Part shown: positions 22,298 to 32,820 of the stretch, in pieces | How the letters are laid out: every line of letters begins with the position of its first letter | Position numbering within the stretch: position 1 is the first letter of the stretch | Source: Quercus robur | Taxonomy: Eukaryota; Streptophyta; Magnoliopsida; Fagales; Fagaceae | Reading direction: 5' to 3' | Assembly: GCF_932294415.1 (NCBI RefSeq) | Contig: NC_065536.1 | Span: 28,973,354 to 29,037,353 of the forward strand | DNA length: 64,000 nucleotides | The notes under the pieces: generated by a model | Databases searched by the model: none | Told to the model about the DNA's origin: nothing | Seen by the model: the letters and a program-made list of their open reading frames with translations, nothing else | Made by a program: the position numbers and the translations under genes

Positions 22298-23018
22298 TTT
22301 TTTAATTTTATAAAGTAACAATTTTACTCTTAGCTTACGTTAGTATTTTTTTTTTGGATAAACATTTATCCTACACCATCTATATTCTAATAGTAACAAA
22401 TTTAAAAGTTTTAATTTTTCTTCTAATTTTTTTTTGGATAAAGTAACAAAAAAAAAAAGGTAATATGTATTAACTTTAACATAAACAAAAAAATTTTAAA
22501 AATCTAATAACAATCTAGCTAATAACGTTAACTAATCTTTTGGGATAAAGTAAAAAAAAAAAAAAATGTAATTAACATAAACTTCTTGATTAGGTAAACT
22601 CTTTTTTCTTTTTGTTTATATCAAGTTATCAACTTCTTCACAACTTAAAATTATCTAATATAAAAGTGGGGGTATATATACAATTTTGGTGTATTTTTCC
22701 CTTTTCCTACTATAAGGTTTGTTGATATTATTTCCTTCTCATACCTTACCAATGAAACTTGCATGTATGTATTTGCCTTCTTCTTTTTGTTTTTTCATAA
22801 AATTTTGTCCTTAATTTTCTTTTCATCAAATTGAGTATGTTTTGTGTGCGGGTTGCCTTTTGTTTAAGTTATTTTTGTTAAATTTCATCTACTTTATGTG
22901 CTTATTATATATGGTCTTCAGAATCAATGGTACATCTTCCATTCAATGGTATATCTTACATGAGAACTAACGAATTAATTTTAACAAAAATCTTATTCGC
23001 TTTTTGAAAAATCTGTGT

Positions 23019-23219
23019 TTATGTGAGTGTCTTTACTTTAACTGTAATTCTAGATTTTTTTATTTATTTTTATTTTATTTTTTTTGTGTAGTGTTTAGAA
23101 ATTTATATTGTTTGTAATTATTGAAATCAGATTTCTTTGTGTATATTTTTATGTGTGTGTTGTAGTAAATTTTTCTTTCGATTTAAAAAAAAAAATTTTG
23201 GGTAGCTTTTAATTTGTAA

Positions 23220-23261
<42 letters not shown>

Positions 23262-23675
23262 TGACAAAGTAAGGTACTATTACTGATTTTTCCAATATGT
23301 ACATCCACAGCTAGCCATGAGACTAAGATTTGAGCATCGAAAACCATGATAATGAACATCACTCCACAAAGAATGGAGAAAAAAAAATTGATTAAATATA
23401 AAAAGAGTGATATAAAAACAATGGATATTTAAGGTGATGTGAAAATCTACATGACTTCGCCTGCCTCCCCCTTCTGTCAAAGTTAATTCAACTTTCATGT
23501 GAGTGTCTTTACTTTAACTCTAATTCCAAATTTTTTATTTAAGTGTCTTTACTTTAACTCTAATTCCATATTTTTTTTAATGTTTAGAAATTTATATTAT
23601 TTGTAATTAATGAATTCAGAGTTTCTTTGTGTATATATATTTATGTGTGTGTTGTAGTGAATTTTGCTTTCAATT
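23019..23675. repeat. Direct duplication (~150 bp units ~480 bp apart)
   Basis: GTGAGTGTCTTTACTTTAAC at 23019 recurs at 23499. Each copy is followed by GTTTAGAAATTTATATT..., TTTCTTTGTGTATAT and TATGTGTGTGTTGTAGT. The intervening 23240-23498 has a (TA)n run and unique sequence. It lies within the first Helitron-like element. Confidence 0.7.
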
Positions 23676-24156
23676 TTTATTTATTTATAAATTTGGGTAG
23701 TTTTTAATTTGTAAATTTGAGATGATTTCTTGGGGTTAAAGTAAAAATATTAGGTCAATTTTAATCGTAATTCATGCAATAAAAGGGTGTTAGATGTTGA
23801 TATTAATTTTTTACTTATTTACATTAATTAACATAAATATCCTAGCATGTTTAGTGTTGATATTAATTTGACACTTTGAGATGCAAGCAAGTCATTATAA
23901 TTAAATATAAATGTTATTATGTTGGCATGTTATAATTATTATTTGTTATTCCTCACCTTACTTTGCCTTACTTGTTATTTGAACAAGAAAAAGTCATGTC
24001 TTAGTTCGACTGGATATAACATTTCTCTCCAATCATTAATTAATGTTCCTCAAATAAAATTATTACTAAGAGCTTTTAGAAATTTAAAACTTGCCATTAT
24101 CTATAAAATATTTTTACTATTTTATTTGTTATTAAATTTAATTATATTATTAATGT

Positions 24157-24796
24157 TGTGGGGTCCAATAATTGATGGGCCAGGCCCACTTGCTGATGGA
24201 GAGTTCAAAGGCCTAAGCCGAAAAAAGTCATGGCCCGAGCTTAAGAATAATAAGGCCCAATTGGCCCGGAGAAGCAGTCGAGGACAGTGCAGTCCTCGGC
24301 TGACCCAAAGATCCATTAAGAAGAGGGGCAAAACGGTAAAGGGACATGCTTGAAGGGAAATCTAAAATATCTAGGAAAGGCTGCCTTTACCATCTTCCCC
24401 ATGCATATCTCTGCGCCTAACAGAGCCTTATCCTTTAACTTTATTAACCACTCCCAACAACTTTGGGTTTGGATTGACAGGACAAGTATCAGTCTTGGAA
24501 ATGTCGACCCTACACGTGGACGAAGGAAAGTGAATGCAGACTAGTATAAAAGAAAAAATAAGTAATCTAAAAGGGGGGCTGGGACGACTGGCCAAGAAAG
24601 GAGGGCTCCCAGTCTACCTCCAGAAGAAAGGCTCCAAGGGTGAAAGCGCTTGAATCACATATGAACACCACAAAAACCCATCGCTGGGTAACCGAGGCCT
24701 AGCCTTTCGAACCCACTCTCTACAAATGATATTGTATGGGCCCATTCATGCGCGAACCCAACCTTACCGCGGTTCGTTGCGGGACGTGACCCTACA
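24157..24796 (+). repeat. 5' LTR of the LARD-like element
   Basis: 640 bp, TGTGGGGTCC to GACCCTACA. A TATA box (GTATAAAAGA, about 24543-24552) sits in the middle third and probably marks the U3/R region. Nine transitions separate it from the 3' LTR. Confidence 0.93.
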
Positions 24797-24816
24797 ATTG
24801 GCGCCGTCTGTGGGAA
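24797..24816 (+). other. Primer-binding site of the LARD-like element
   Basis: ATTGGCGCCGTCTGTGGGAA directly follows the 5' LTR. The TGGCGCCG core is the conserved minus-strand priming site style of many Tat-lineage elements. Confidence 0.75.
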
Positions 24817-25048
24817 TGGCTTGCGCGTTGGTTTAGACGGCGGTGGAGTTAAGCTTTTGTCGGGCTGAGGTCTATGAGGATGCCTTTATGACCGGCGACA
24901 CAGTGTTGTTATTCCAACATCAGTTCTCACTAGGGGCTACGCCTCGCAGTGTCAGTGGCATGGACAAGTCTAGGGGCTCCAAACATTAGGCTAGCTTCCC
25001 CCACCTTGTTCGAGGAGCTAACTTTCGGAAAATAAATAAATCAAAGAC

Positions 25049-26275
25049 AATACAAGTTTTGGACAGAACTAAGGCCTTGTATGGTCCTCGGACCCAAGCC
25101 TTTGGGGAAACCAACTACTTACAAAGAAAAATACAAGTTTTGGACAGAACCAAGGCCTTGTATGGTCCTCGGACCCAAGCCTCTGGGGAAACCAACTACT
25201 TACAAAGACAATACAAGTTTTGGACAGAACCAAGGCCTTGTATGGACCTCGGACCCAAGCCTCTGGGGAAACCAACTACTTACAAAGAAAAATACAAGTT
25301 TTGGACAGAACCAAGGCCTTGTATGGTCCTCGGACCCAAGCCTCTAGGGAAACCAACTACTTACAAAGACAATACAAGTTTTGGACAGAACCAAGGCCTT
25401 GTATGGTCCTTGGACCCAAGCCTCTGGGGAAACCAACTACTTATAAAGACAATACAAGTTTTGGACAGAACCAAGGCCTTGTATGGTCCTCGGACCCAAG
25501 CCTCTGGGGAAACCAACTACTTACAAAGACAATACAAGTTTTGGACAGAACCAAGGCCTTGTATGGTCCTTGGACCCAAGCCTCTGGGGAAACCAACTAC
25601 TTACAAAGAAAAATACAAGTTTTGGACAGAACCAAGGCCTTGTATGGTCCTCGGACCCAAGCCTCTGGGGAAACCAACTACTTACAAAGAAAAATACAAG
25701 TTTTGGACAGAATCAAGGCCTTGTATGGTCCTCGGACCCAAGCCTCTGGGGAAACCAACTACTTACAAAGACAATACAAGTTTTGGACAGAACCAAGGCC
25801 TTGTATGGTCCTCGGACCCAAGCCTCTGGGGAAATCAACTACTTACAAAGAAAAATACAAGTTTTGGACAGAATCAAGGCCTTGTATGGTCCTCGGACCC
25901 AAGCCTCTGGGGAAACCAACTACTTACAAAGAAAAATAAAAGTTTTGGACAGAACCAAGGCCTTGTATGGTCCTCGGACCCAAGCCTCTGGGGAAACCAA
26001 CTACTTACAAAGACAATACAAGTTTTGGACATAACTAAGGCCTTGTATGGTCCTCGGACCCAAGCCTCTGGGGAAACCAACTACTTACAAAGACAATACA
26101 AGTTTTGGACAGAACCAAGGCCTTGTATGGTCCTTGGACCCAAGCTTCTGGGGAAACCAACTACTTACAAAGACAATACAAGTTTTGGACAGAACCAAGG
26201 CCTTGTATGGTCCTCGGACCCAAGCCTCTGGGGAAACCAACTACTTACAAAGAAAAATACAAGTTTTGGATAGAG
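25049..26275 (+). repeat. Tandem array of fifteen 80/81-bp units
   Basis: Units begin AATACAAGTTTTGGACAGAA and continue through GGCCTTGTATGGTCCTCGGA and CCAAGCCTCTGGGGAAACC to TTACAAAGA. Unit starts run from 25049 to 26256, giving about 15 units of 80 bp (ending GACA) or 81 bp (ending GAAA). Neighbouring units are nearly identical. All three forward frames through the unit lack stops, so long open frames (up to about 404 codons) arise with a protein repeat cycling every three units. There is no sign of real coding, because the frame changes with each 80-bp unit. The array likely serves a structural or regulatory role in the element, or reflects slippage. Confidence 0.95.
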
Positions 26276-28344
26276 CCAATGGATTCTCTAGTTTGCCCTC
26301 GGACCCTCAACATTAACGGGACCAGTACCCAATGGAGTAACGTGTTTCCAAAAGCATAATCGAAGTCATGCAATGCTCAGTCACTCCCTCGGATGAATTA
26401 TTTAGAATTTGTTGTTCTTAGACAGTATTCTCGCACTTATTACAGAATGTTCAACCGTTATCTCGGTTAGTTTCCTAAGTTTAACTTATTATGAGTTATT
26501 ATTATTATGCCTGATAGTGTCAGTAAATGAGAATTAGTTGGATTGTGTTTCAAGAGTTCTTGGTTTAAATGCCGCCGAGGAGAAACACACACGTGGAGCA
26601 CACCCATTCACAAAGTAGTGTTGTCAAAGGAACAGTATTCAAAACAAGTAAAGAAATTTCCATTTATTTTACTAAAACAAAGAAATAGTACAGCGTACAA
26701 TGAAAAGCTGGAATCAGTTTGTGTCAAAACTCATTACATAACCAAAAAGAAAGGAAGATACAAGAGAATAAGATAAAGCCGAGGAAGTAGATCAGAGGAG
26801 AGGTTGGCTACAGCTCCAAGACCTTGTTCTTCCTCAATGCTTCCACATGCCCACAACTCAAACAGCGAAAGAGACCCAACTTGAGCCTGACACCGCTGAA
26901 GGAAGGGTGCAGGGAGTTGGAAGTTGAGGGGCTTTCTCTAAATATTCGCCCGCCACAAGGCAAAGGCGCTGACGGTGGAGAATCTTTCTTCTGACACACC
27001 AAAATTCTGGCATGAACAGAACCTGCTTCAGATTTTGACTAAAAGAGGGAGAGACACCTTTTCCCCTCGATCGAAATGGAGTATTCTTTTGAACTTATGC
27101 TTCCTGTGCCCATACCTCACTATTTTGAGTCTCATGAGGGCGCGGCGCTTCCGTGGCGGAGAGAGTTCCTTCTTCCCAACCCTCGCCTCAAACATGTTGT
27201 GCTAAGGGAGGACAGCACTGAGTATAGGAGCTGTGATTTGGGAGAAAACTAAAGAATTGGTGCGAAGGTGAAGTAACTTTCTCTCCTATTTATTTAAAGA
27301 GATTAGGTGGTGGCATTTAATTCACGCAGCGTCCCAAGGAATGCTACAGACAAGATGGCTTAGGCTCAATCTCCAATGCCACCTGCAACCAGGGGATTAA
27401 AGGAGTCTCTGGAAGGTGCACCTCGAACATTGGGACGCCAAAAAGTACTGCGTAACCAAAAACTACATAAATACCCTTTAAGTTGTGGGCCAAGTGAATT
27501 CGCGGCCCAGGCCTGTTCTGCATGGGGGCCCAGGGGCAATGGCCCACGCCGAGGAATAATCGTTGCCGAGGACAACTTCCTGCTCGGCACCTCGTGAAAT
27601 ACCTGAGGAAAGGGAGAAACTAAACTCAAAAAGTTTTGGACAGAACCTAGGGCTTGCATGGTCTTCGGACCCAAGCCTATGGGGAAACCAAGTACTTAGA
27701 AAAAACCTAAGTTTTAGACAGAACCCAGGCATTACGAAGTCCTCGGACTCAAGCCTTTTGGGAAACCGACTACTCGAATGGGGAAGGTTCTTGGCTCAAA
27801 TACTGTAAAAGGTTAAAGCCAATGTGTTAAGAAGATGGCGAAACGACTTAACTTTCATTAACCTAAGGAAACTGTCCATTTGGCGAATGACATGTCCTCA
27901 GATAGTTACTTCCTACACCGTATTGAGCACTTAGTCCTCATCTTGGCTGATTTTAAGGTGAGTTTCGTTCCTCACTGGTCGGCTTTGCTATGTTAAATAA
28001 TTTTATTAAAGTTATGGTGACACATTTTTATTAGCAAACATCTTAGCCTTAGTTATCATTGATTCAAATGCTATATTATGGTGCCGAGCAGCATTTGTAA
28101 ACTTGTAAAAACATAAAAACATAACATGCGAAATAAGGTAACAACAACTTTTATTAATATGAAAAATTATTACAACATACAAAGAAGGGCTTAAACAAGC
28201 CTATACAAAAGATGAACTGCCAAAGCAATAATAGCATCCACAATACAGATAAGTAAACAGTCAGGTGTCTTTTAAACTCGCCTTCAAAGTCTCTCCAATC
28301 TCTGCCTCAGTACTGCTCATATCAGGAGAAGAGCCTTCTTTAGA
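26276..28344. other. Non-coding interior of the LARD-like element
   Basis: No retrotransposon domain is visible on either strand. Segment 26990-27060 (ACACCAAAATTCTGGC..., CTTCAGATTTTGACTAAAAG) is a diverged duplicate of 28765-28833. CCGAGG motifs recur throughout. Two degenerate units of the 80-bp repeat sit at 27629-27775. Short frames here (up to 102 codons) show no family resemblance. Confidence 0.6.
27629..27775 (+). repeat. Two degenerate outlying copies of the 80-bp unit
   Basis: AAGTTTTGGACAGAACCTAG at 27629 and AAGTTTTAGACAGAACCCAG at about 27707 each continue through GGACCCAAGCCT or GGACTCAAGCCT and GGGAAACC. They are about 15% diverged from the main array 1.4 kb upstream, so they are older relics of the same unit. 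Confidence 0.85.
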
Positions 28345-28580
28345 AAAAGATGAAGGAGAAGGAAGAAGAATTGGAACACATGGAAGCACTTCAGCAAGCT
28401 CCTGTCATCAAGGAGCGCAAAGGAAGAAGAGGATGAAGGAGATGAATGAGGAAGATGGAGGACATGAGCAGAAGATGGAGGAGATGAATGAGGAAGATGG
28501 AGGACATGAGTAAAAGAAGGAGGAGAAGAAGAGGGAAGAGATGAAAAGAAAGAAAAAGGAGCAAAAGAGGGAAAAGGAAA
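28345..28580 (+). repeat. Purine-rich tract with 42-bp tandem repeat
   Basis: About 235 bp is overwhelmingly A and G on the + strand. Inside it GAGATGAATGAGGAAGATGG and the following bases are repeated with a 42-bp period (about 28439 and 28481). Forward open frames here encode a low-complexity Glu/Lys/Met stretch, which I take as composition and not a protein. Confidence 0.75.
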
Positions 28581-29383
28581 AGTACCAGGATGGATCTGGT
28601 GGTGGAAAGAAGAAGAAAGAAAGGCAGAGGGAGGCGCCAGTGAACGAAGAGAGGAAGAAGCAGGGGCGCTTAGTCCCTGCCCCAGTCCTGACTCCTAACA
28701 CACTGGTGCCATGTTAGATATGCTCATGACAGAGCGGAGGGTGGTGATAATGGATGTCTTTGACTCGGTCACACCGAAAATGAGATGTGACGAGTCCCTG
28801 CTTCGGATTTTGGCTAAAAGGAAGGGGAGACAAATCTTGAGTCTCCGCCATCCTTGCCCTGACCGAGCCATCTCGAGCTTTATTAGGACATGGTGTTTTT
28901 GGGAATGAAGTGGCTTATTCATGGCTGACTACTGTGGTGAACTTTCTATCGAATAAGGTATAACCAGAGAGAAGAAGTGGACTCTGGGAGGAATCTGAGG
29001 GACTCAGGTATGAGAAAGTAAGCTTTTGTCTTCTCTCTTTATATAGGGGACGAGGAAAAGAGTACATAATACGTTCAGATCTCCAAGGAAATCTGCAAAC
29101 ATGAATGCGTCCGTTTCATTCCCCCACGCCAATCAAAAACCGTTGAATCTGGGAGGCCTCGTAAAGGGAAGACATTAAAGACGCGCTTCAGATAACCAAA
29201 CGGCATAAACGCATCGTGCGCAAGTTAAGGGGAACGTCTTGTAGGCCGGCACATTCCCTGGGCAGGTGAAGAGTCGCCAGCACCAGTTAAGGGATGAATT
29301 AAATGAGCCATAATAAAAGCTCGATATTACCAAAACCCCCCTCTCCAACCATGATGTCGGACAGCAGGGTTTTGAGGGGCTAT

Positions 29384-30023
29384 TGTGGGGTCCAATAATT
29401 GATGGGCCAGGCCCACTTGCTGATGGAGAGTTCAAAGGCCTAAGTCGAAAAAAGTCATGGCCCGAGCTCAAGAATAATAAGGCCCAATTGGCCCGGAGAA
29501 GCAGCCGAGGACAGTGCAGTCCTCGGCTGACCCAAAGATCCACTAAGAAGAGGGGCAAAACGGTAAAGGGACATGCTTGAAGGGAAATCTAAAATATCTA
29601 GGAAAGGCTGCCTTTACCATCTTCCCCATGCATATCTCTGCGCCTAACAGAGCCTTATCCTTTAACTTTATTAACCACTCCCAACAACTTTGGGTTTGGA
29701 TTGACAGGACAAGTATCAGTCTTGGAAATGTTGACCCTACACGTGGACGAAGGAAAGTGAATGCAGACTAGTATAAAAGAAAAAATAAGTAATCTAAAAG
29801 GGGGGCTGGGACGATTGGCCAAGAAAGGAGGGCTCCCAGTCTACCTCCAGAAGAAAGGCTCCAAGGGTGAAAGCGCTTAAATCACATATGAACACCACAA
29901 AAACCCATCGCTGGGTAACCGAGGCCTAGCCTTTCGAACTTACTCTCTACAAATGATATTGTATGGGCCCATTCATGCGCGAACCCAACCTTACCGCGGT
30001 TCGTTGCGGGACGTGACCCTACA
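29384..30023 (+). repeat. 3' LTR of the LARD-like element
   Basis: 640 bp, same length as the 5' copy, nine transitions between them. Directly followed by the target duplication AATGT. Confidence 0.93.
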
Positions 30024-30099
30024 AATGTATATATATATATTTTTTAAAATTTATATATAATTCTTTTACTAAGCCGTGCATCGCACGGATATAAAACAG

Positions 30100-31465
30100 T
30101 CTATATATATTATATATATATAACCGAAACTTTTGAAACTCTCACAATTTTCCACGTCAGCACAATATTTAAATAAAATTATCATTTTATGTAAATAAAA
30201 TTATTTTTGTTTAGTCCAAACTTAACAACAAGTAAAACTCTATCTTTTTAACAAGTCCAATTTAAACTCAAACTCATCATTATCATTAATATTTAAATAA
30301 AATTATCGTTTTATCTATATAAAAAAGGCTACTATCTCTCCCCTCCTAAAAAGAGATTGTCTATCATTCAAATTTTAATACATCCAAGAAAGATAAATAT
30401 TGAAAAAAAATAAAAAGAGGTTGTCTATCATTCAAAGTCTAATACATCCAAGAGATAACATATAAATACTACTAATTTTTTACTCTAGAAGAGCATAGCA
30501 CACCCCACGTCCACAACACAACGGTTTTATGATAAATAATTAAATTGGACTCAATTAATTATTTGTTCAAAGCTGCAACCTGTAATTGGAGTCAACAGTT
30601 TTATGATAAATAATTAAATTGGACTCAATTAATTAATTGTAACCTATGATAGGTTTCAAAGCTGCAACCTATGTTTTCCGATAAATTTTTATTTGGTATG
30701 TTATATATAAATTTGTTGAATTTGGTTGGTTTTGAAGTAGAATTTGGGGATTCTATAAATTTTGAAGTTTTAGGTCTGGAGTTTTTGGTATTTGTGTTTC
30801 AGTAGGTTGATCTTAATTCTTCACCTTAAATGTTTTTTTATTTGTTGAATTTGGATGGTTTTGAAGTAGAATTTGGGGATTCTATAAATTTTGAAATTTT
30901 AGATATGGAGTTTTTGGTATTTGTGTTTCACTAGGTTGATCTTAATTCTTCACCTTAAATATTTTTTTATTTAGGTTCATGTGATTTTTGGTTGATTAAT
31001 TATTTGTTTGGATTAATTTCAGTTAATTATTTGTTTGGATTCAACATAAAAGATAATGGAATTAGGTATTATAATTTTGATATTGTTAGATGTTTTGAAT
31101 TTTTTATATTGTTATTACAACAAGAAAGTCATATTACTACTCAAATTTGAAACTTGATGTGTGTTCCTCATAACATGGTCTTTGTTTATATCTTTACAAT
31201 TTATATTAGTTTTGAGTGTGTGTATATATATACATAACTATTGGGAGTTTTGCCTTATTAATTTAAGAATTGTAGATTTGGTAACTATGCACTTACAACT
31301 CAATGATGTTCTATATTAAACAACACTTCTAAACTATGGAAAAGTATTGAAGTTAAATATTTCTTCATTTTTTTAAAATACTAATTAGCGAAATGTCTAA
31401 TTACTCATTGTTGGATTTTTTTCATAGTTAATAACTTTTCCGTGCATTGCACGGGTTAGAGACTT
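30100..31465 (+). mobile_element. Helitron-like element 2, abutting element 1
   Basis: Starts TCTATATATATTATATATAT then ACCGAAACTTTTGAAACTCT and TTTTCCACGTCAGCA, which matches the style of plant Helitron 5' ends. It ends with the hairpin CCGTGCATTGCACGG (31440-31454) and GTTAGAGACTTG; a strict CTRR end is not present. The interior shows three tandem duplications: about 66 bp at 30345-30460, about 75 bp at 30520-30660, and about 130 bp at 30708-30972. No coding domain. It begins exactly where the first Helitron-like element ends. Confidence 0.5.
30708..30972. repeat. ~130-bp tandem duplication
   Basis: TTGTTGAATTTGGTTGGTTT..., GATTCTATAAATTTTGAA..., GTTGATCTTAATTCTTCACC occurs twice head to tail with few differences. 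Confidence 0.85.
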
Positions 31466-31479
31466 GTATATATATAAAA

Positions 31480-31533
31480 TTGAAGTTTTAAGAGAAGTGT
31501 TAAACCCCAAGGGGTTGGAATTCATGATATATA
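31480..31533 (+). repeat. Short dispersed repeat (CCCCAAGGGGTTGG), copy 2
   Basis: AATTGAAGTTTTAAGAGAAG and the CCCCAAGGGGTTGG palindrome match the block at 5102-5156. Lies in the upstream region of the aspartate-semialdehyde dehydrogenase gene. Confidence 0.6.
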
Positions 31534-31564
31534 GAAAATTCTGAAAAAAAAAAAAAAAAAAAAA

Positions 31565-31665
31565 AAAACAAACAAACAGCACATGGTATAAACAAAACAA
31601 ACCAAACCAAACCAAACAACACATGGTATAAACAAAACAAACCAAACAGCACATGGTATAAGTCA
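31565..31665 (+). repeat. ACATGGTATAAACAAAACAAACC tandem units in the ASADH upstream region
   Basis: Three units containing GCACATGGTATAA or ACACATGGTATAA spaced by AAACAAAACAAACCAAAC tracts lie 210-310 bp upstream of the start codon. They follow an A run (about 31543-31568). This could influence promoter spacing; no function is shown. Confidence 0.7.
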
Positions 31666-31873
31666 GCGGGTACAGTTCTAAAACCCTTCTTTCAAGTTGT
31701 AAATCTTCGAAACCACACTCTCCTTTCCTGCCTACCACCAAACGCAGCCGCCTCACCTTTTTCTTCCCTCTCATTTCTCATTTGCTTAAACTCTCTCAAA
31801 ATCAAAACAAAACTCTGCAAAACCCAAACCATTTCTCCCTCTACATTTCTACCTCTCACTCGTACAATCAAAA

Positions 31874-32768
31874 ATGGCGGCCATAACCCAAAACTCATTC
31901 CTCTCCTCCAATCATCTCCAACTCTTCAAACCCAACTCCAAAACCAAGCCCATCATTGCTCCCACCTCCGTCCGCATGTCCCTTCAAGAAACAGCACCCT
32001 CCATAGCCGTAGTAGGTGTCACAGGCGCTGTAGGCCAAGAGTTCCTCTCTGTTCTCTCTGACCGTGACTTCCCTTATCGCTCCATCAAAATGCTCGCCTC
32101 TAAACGCTCTTCCGGTAAGCAATACACCTTCCAAGGCCACGACTACACCGTCGAAGAGCTCACCGAGGAAAGCTTCAATGGCGTTGATATAGCCCTCTTC
32201 AGTGCCGGAGGTTCCATCAGCAAACAGTTCGGACCCGTCGCTGTGAACAAAGGGACTATTGTGGTTGACAATAGCTCGGCTTTTCGGATGGATGAGAATG
32301 TGCCTTTGGTGATTCCTGAGGTGAATCCTGATGCTATGAAGGGGATCAAAGTTGGGACGGGAAAGGGTGCTCTCATTGCTAACCCGAATTGCTCTACCAT
32401 CATTTGCTTGATGGCTGCCACGCCTCTTCATCGTCGAGCTAAGGTGTGTTGTGAGCGAGACCCAGATTTTCTTTGCCTGTTGTCTCATTTGGGTTTTGCT
32501 TGTTTTGCTTGCAATTTTTGAATCGAACCCATGTTTTTTATTTATTTATTGAGTTTTGTTGTAATGATTTAGCAAGTTTCTGTTTTTTAACAGTAAATCA
32601 ACACACGCATTGTCAATTTGATTGGTTATGTGACTGGTTTTGATGTGAAAACATAACTAGTTCAACAATTTTTGAATCCAATAATCTTTTTCTCTCTATT
32701 GTCTCACTCGAGTTTTTTTTTGTTTTGTCTTCTTGATGCTTTGTAAGCAATATTTGAATCCAACCCTC

Positions 32769-32820
<52 letters not shown>

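Larger units (their letters stand above)
24157..30023 (+). mobile_element. Young non-coding LTR retrotransposon (LARD-like), perfect TSD
   Basis: Two 640-bp LTRs (24157-24796, 29384-30023) with TGTGGGG...CCCTACA ends are flanked by the perfect 5-bp duplication AATGT (24152-24156, 30024-30028). The primer-binding region ATTGGCGCCGTCTGTGGGAA follows the 5' LTR, and the purine-rich TTTTGAGGGGCTAT precedes the 3' LTR. The 4.6-kb interior has no gag or pol domain that I can read. It holds an 80-bp tandem array, diverged internal duplications and a purine tract. The LTRs differ by nine transitions and no indels (1.4%). The primer-site style links it to Tat elements, which presumably mobilise it in trans. 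Confidence 0.92.
22006..30099 (+). mobile_element. Helitron-like element 1, split by an LTR element
   Basis: Starts TCATATATTATATAATAAAA after a (TA)n tract, in the style of plant Helitron 5' ends (TC followed by TATA-rich sequence). It ends with the hairpin CCGTGCATCGCACGG (30074-30088) and a short A-rich tail. The GTGCAT-loop hairpin about 12 bp from the end is typical of plant non-autonomous Helitrons. The canonical CTRR terminus is not preserved (AACAGT is seen). The LTR element 24157-30023 with its TSD interrupts it, leaving about 2.2 kb of Helitron sequence. The interior is AT-rich with T runs, repeated TAAAGTAACAA motifs and no Rep/helicase coding. Confidence 0.45.

Noticed and set aside
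25059..26273. 404-codon open frame as a repeat protein
   Set aside because: It follows from a stop-free 80-bp tandem unit that changes frame each unit; all three frames are equally open and no domain is recognisable.
28265..28513. Glu/Lys-rich small protein
   Set aside because: Product of a purine-rich tract with a 42-bp tandem repeat inside a non-coding LTR element.
24157..30023. Two separate copies of a 640-bp gene with identical small ORFs (24122-24544 and 29175-29771)
   Set aside because: They are the two LTRs of one element, proved by TSD AATGT, primer site and polypurine tract.
31895..32488. 197-codon minus-strand frame opposite ASADH exon 1
   Set aside because: Shadow of the real exon on the other strand; no family resemblance and it crosses the splice donor.
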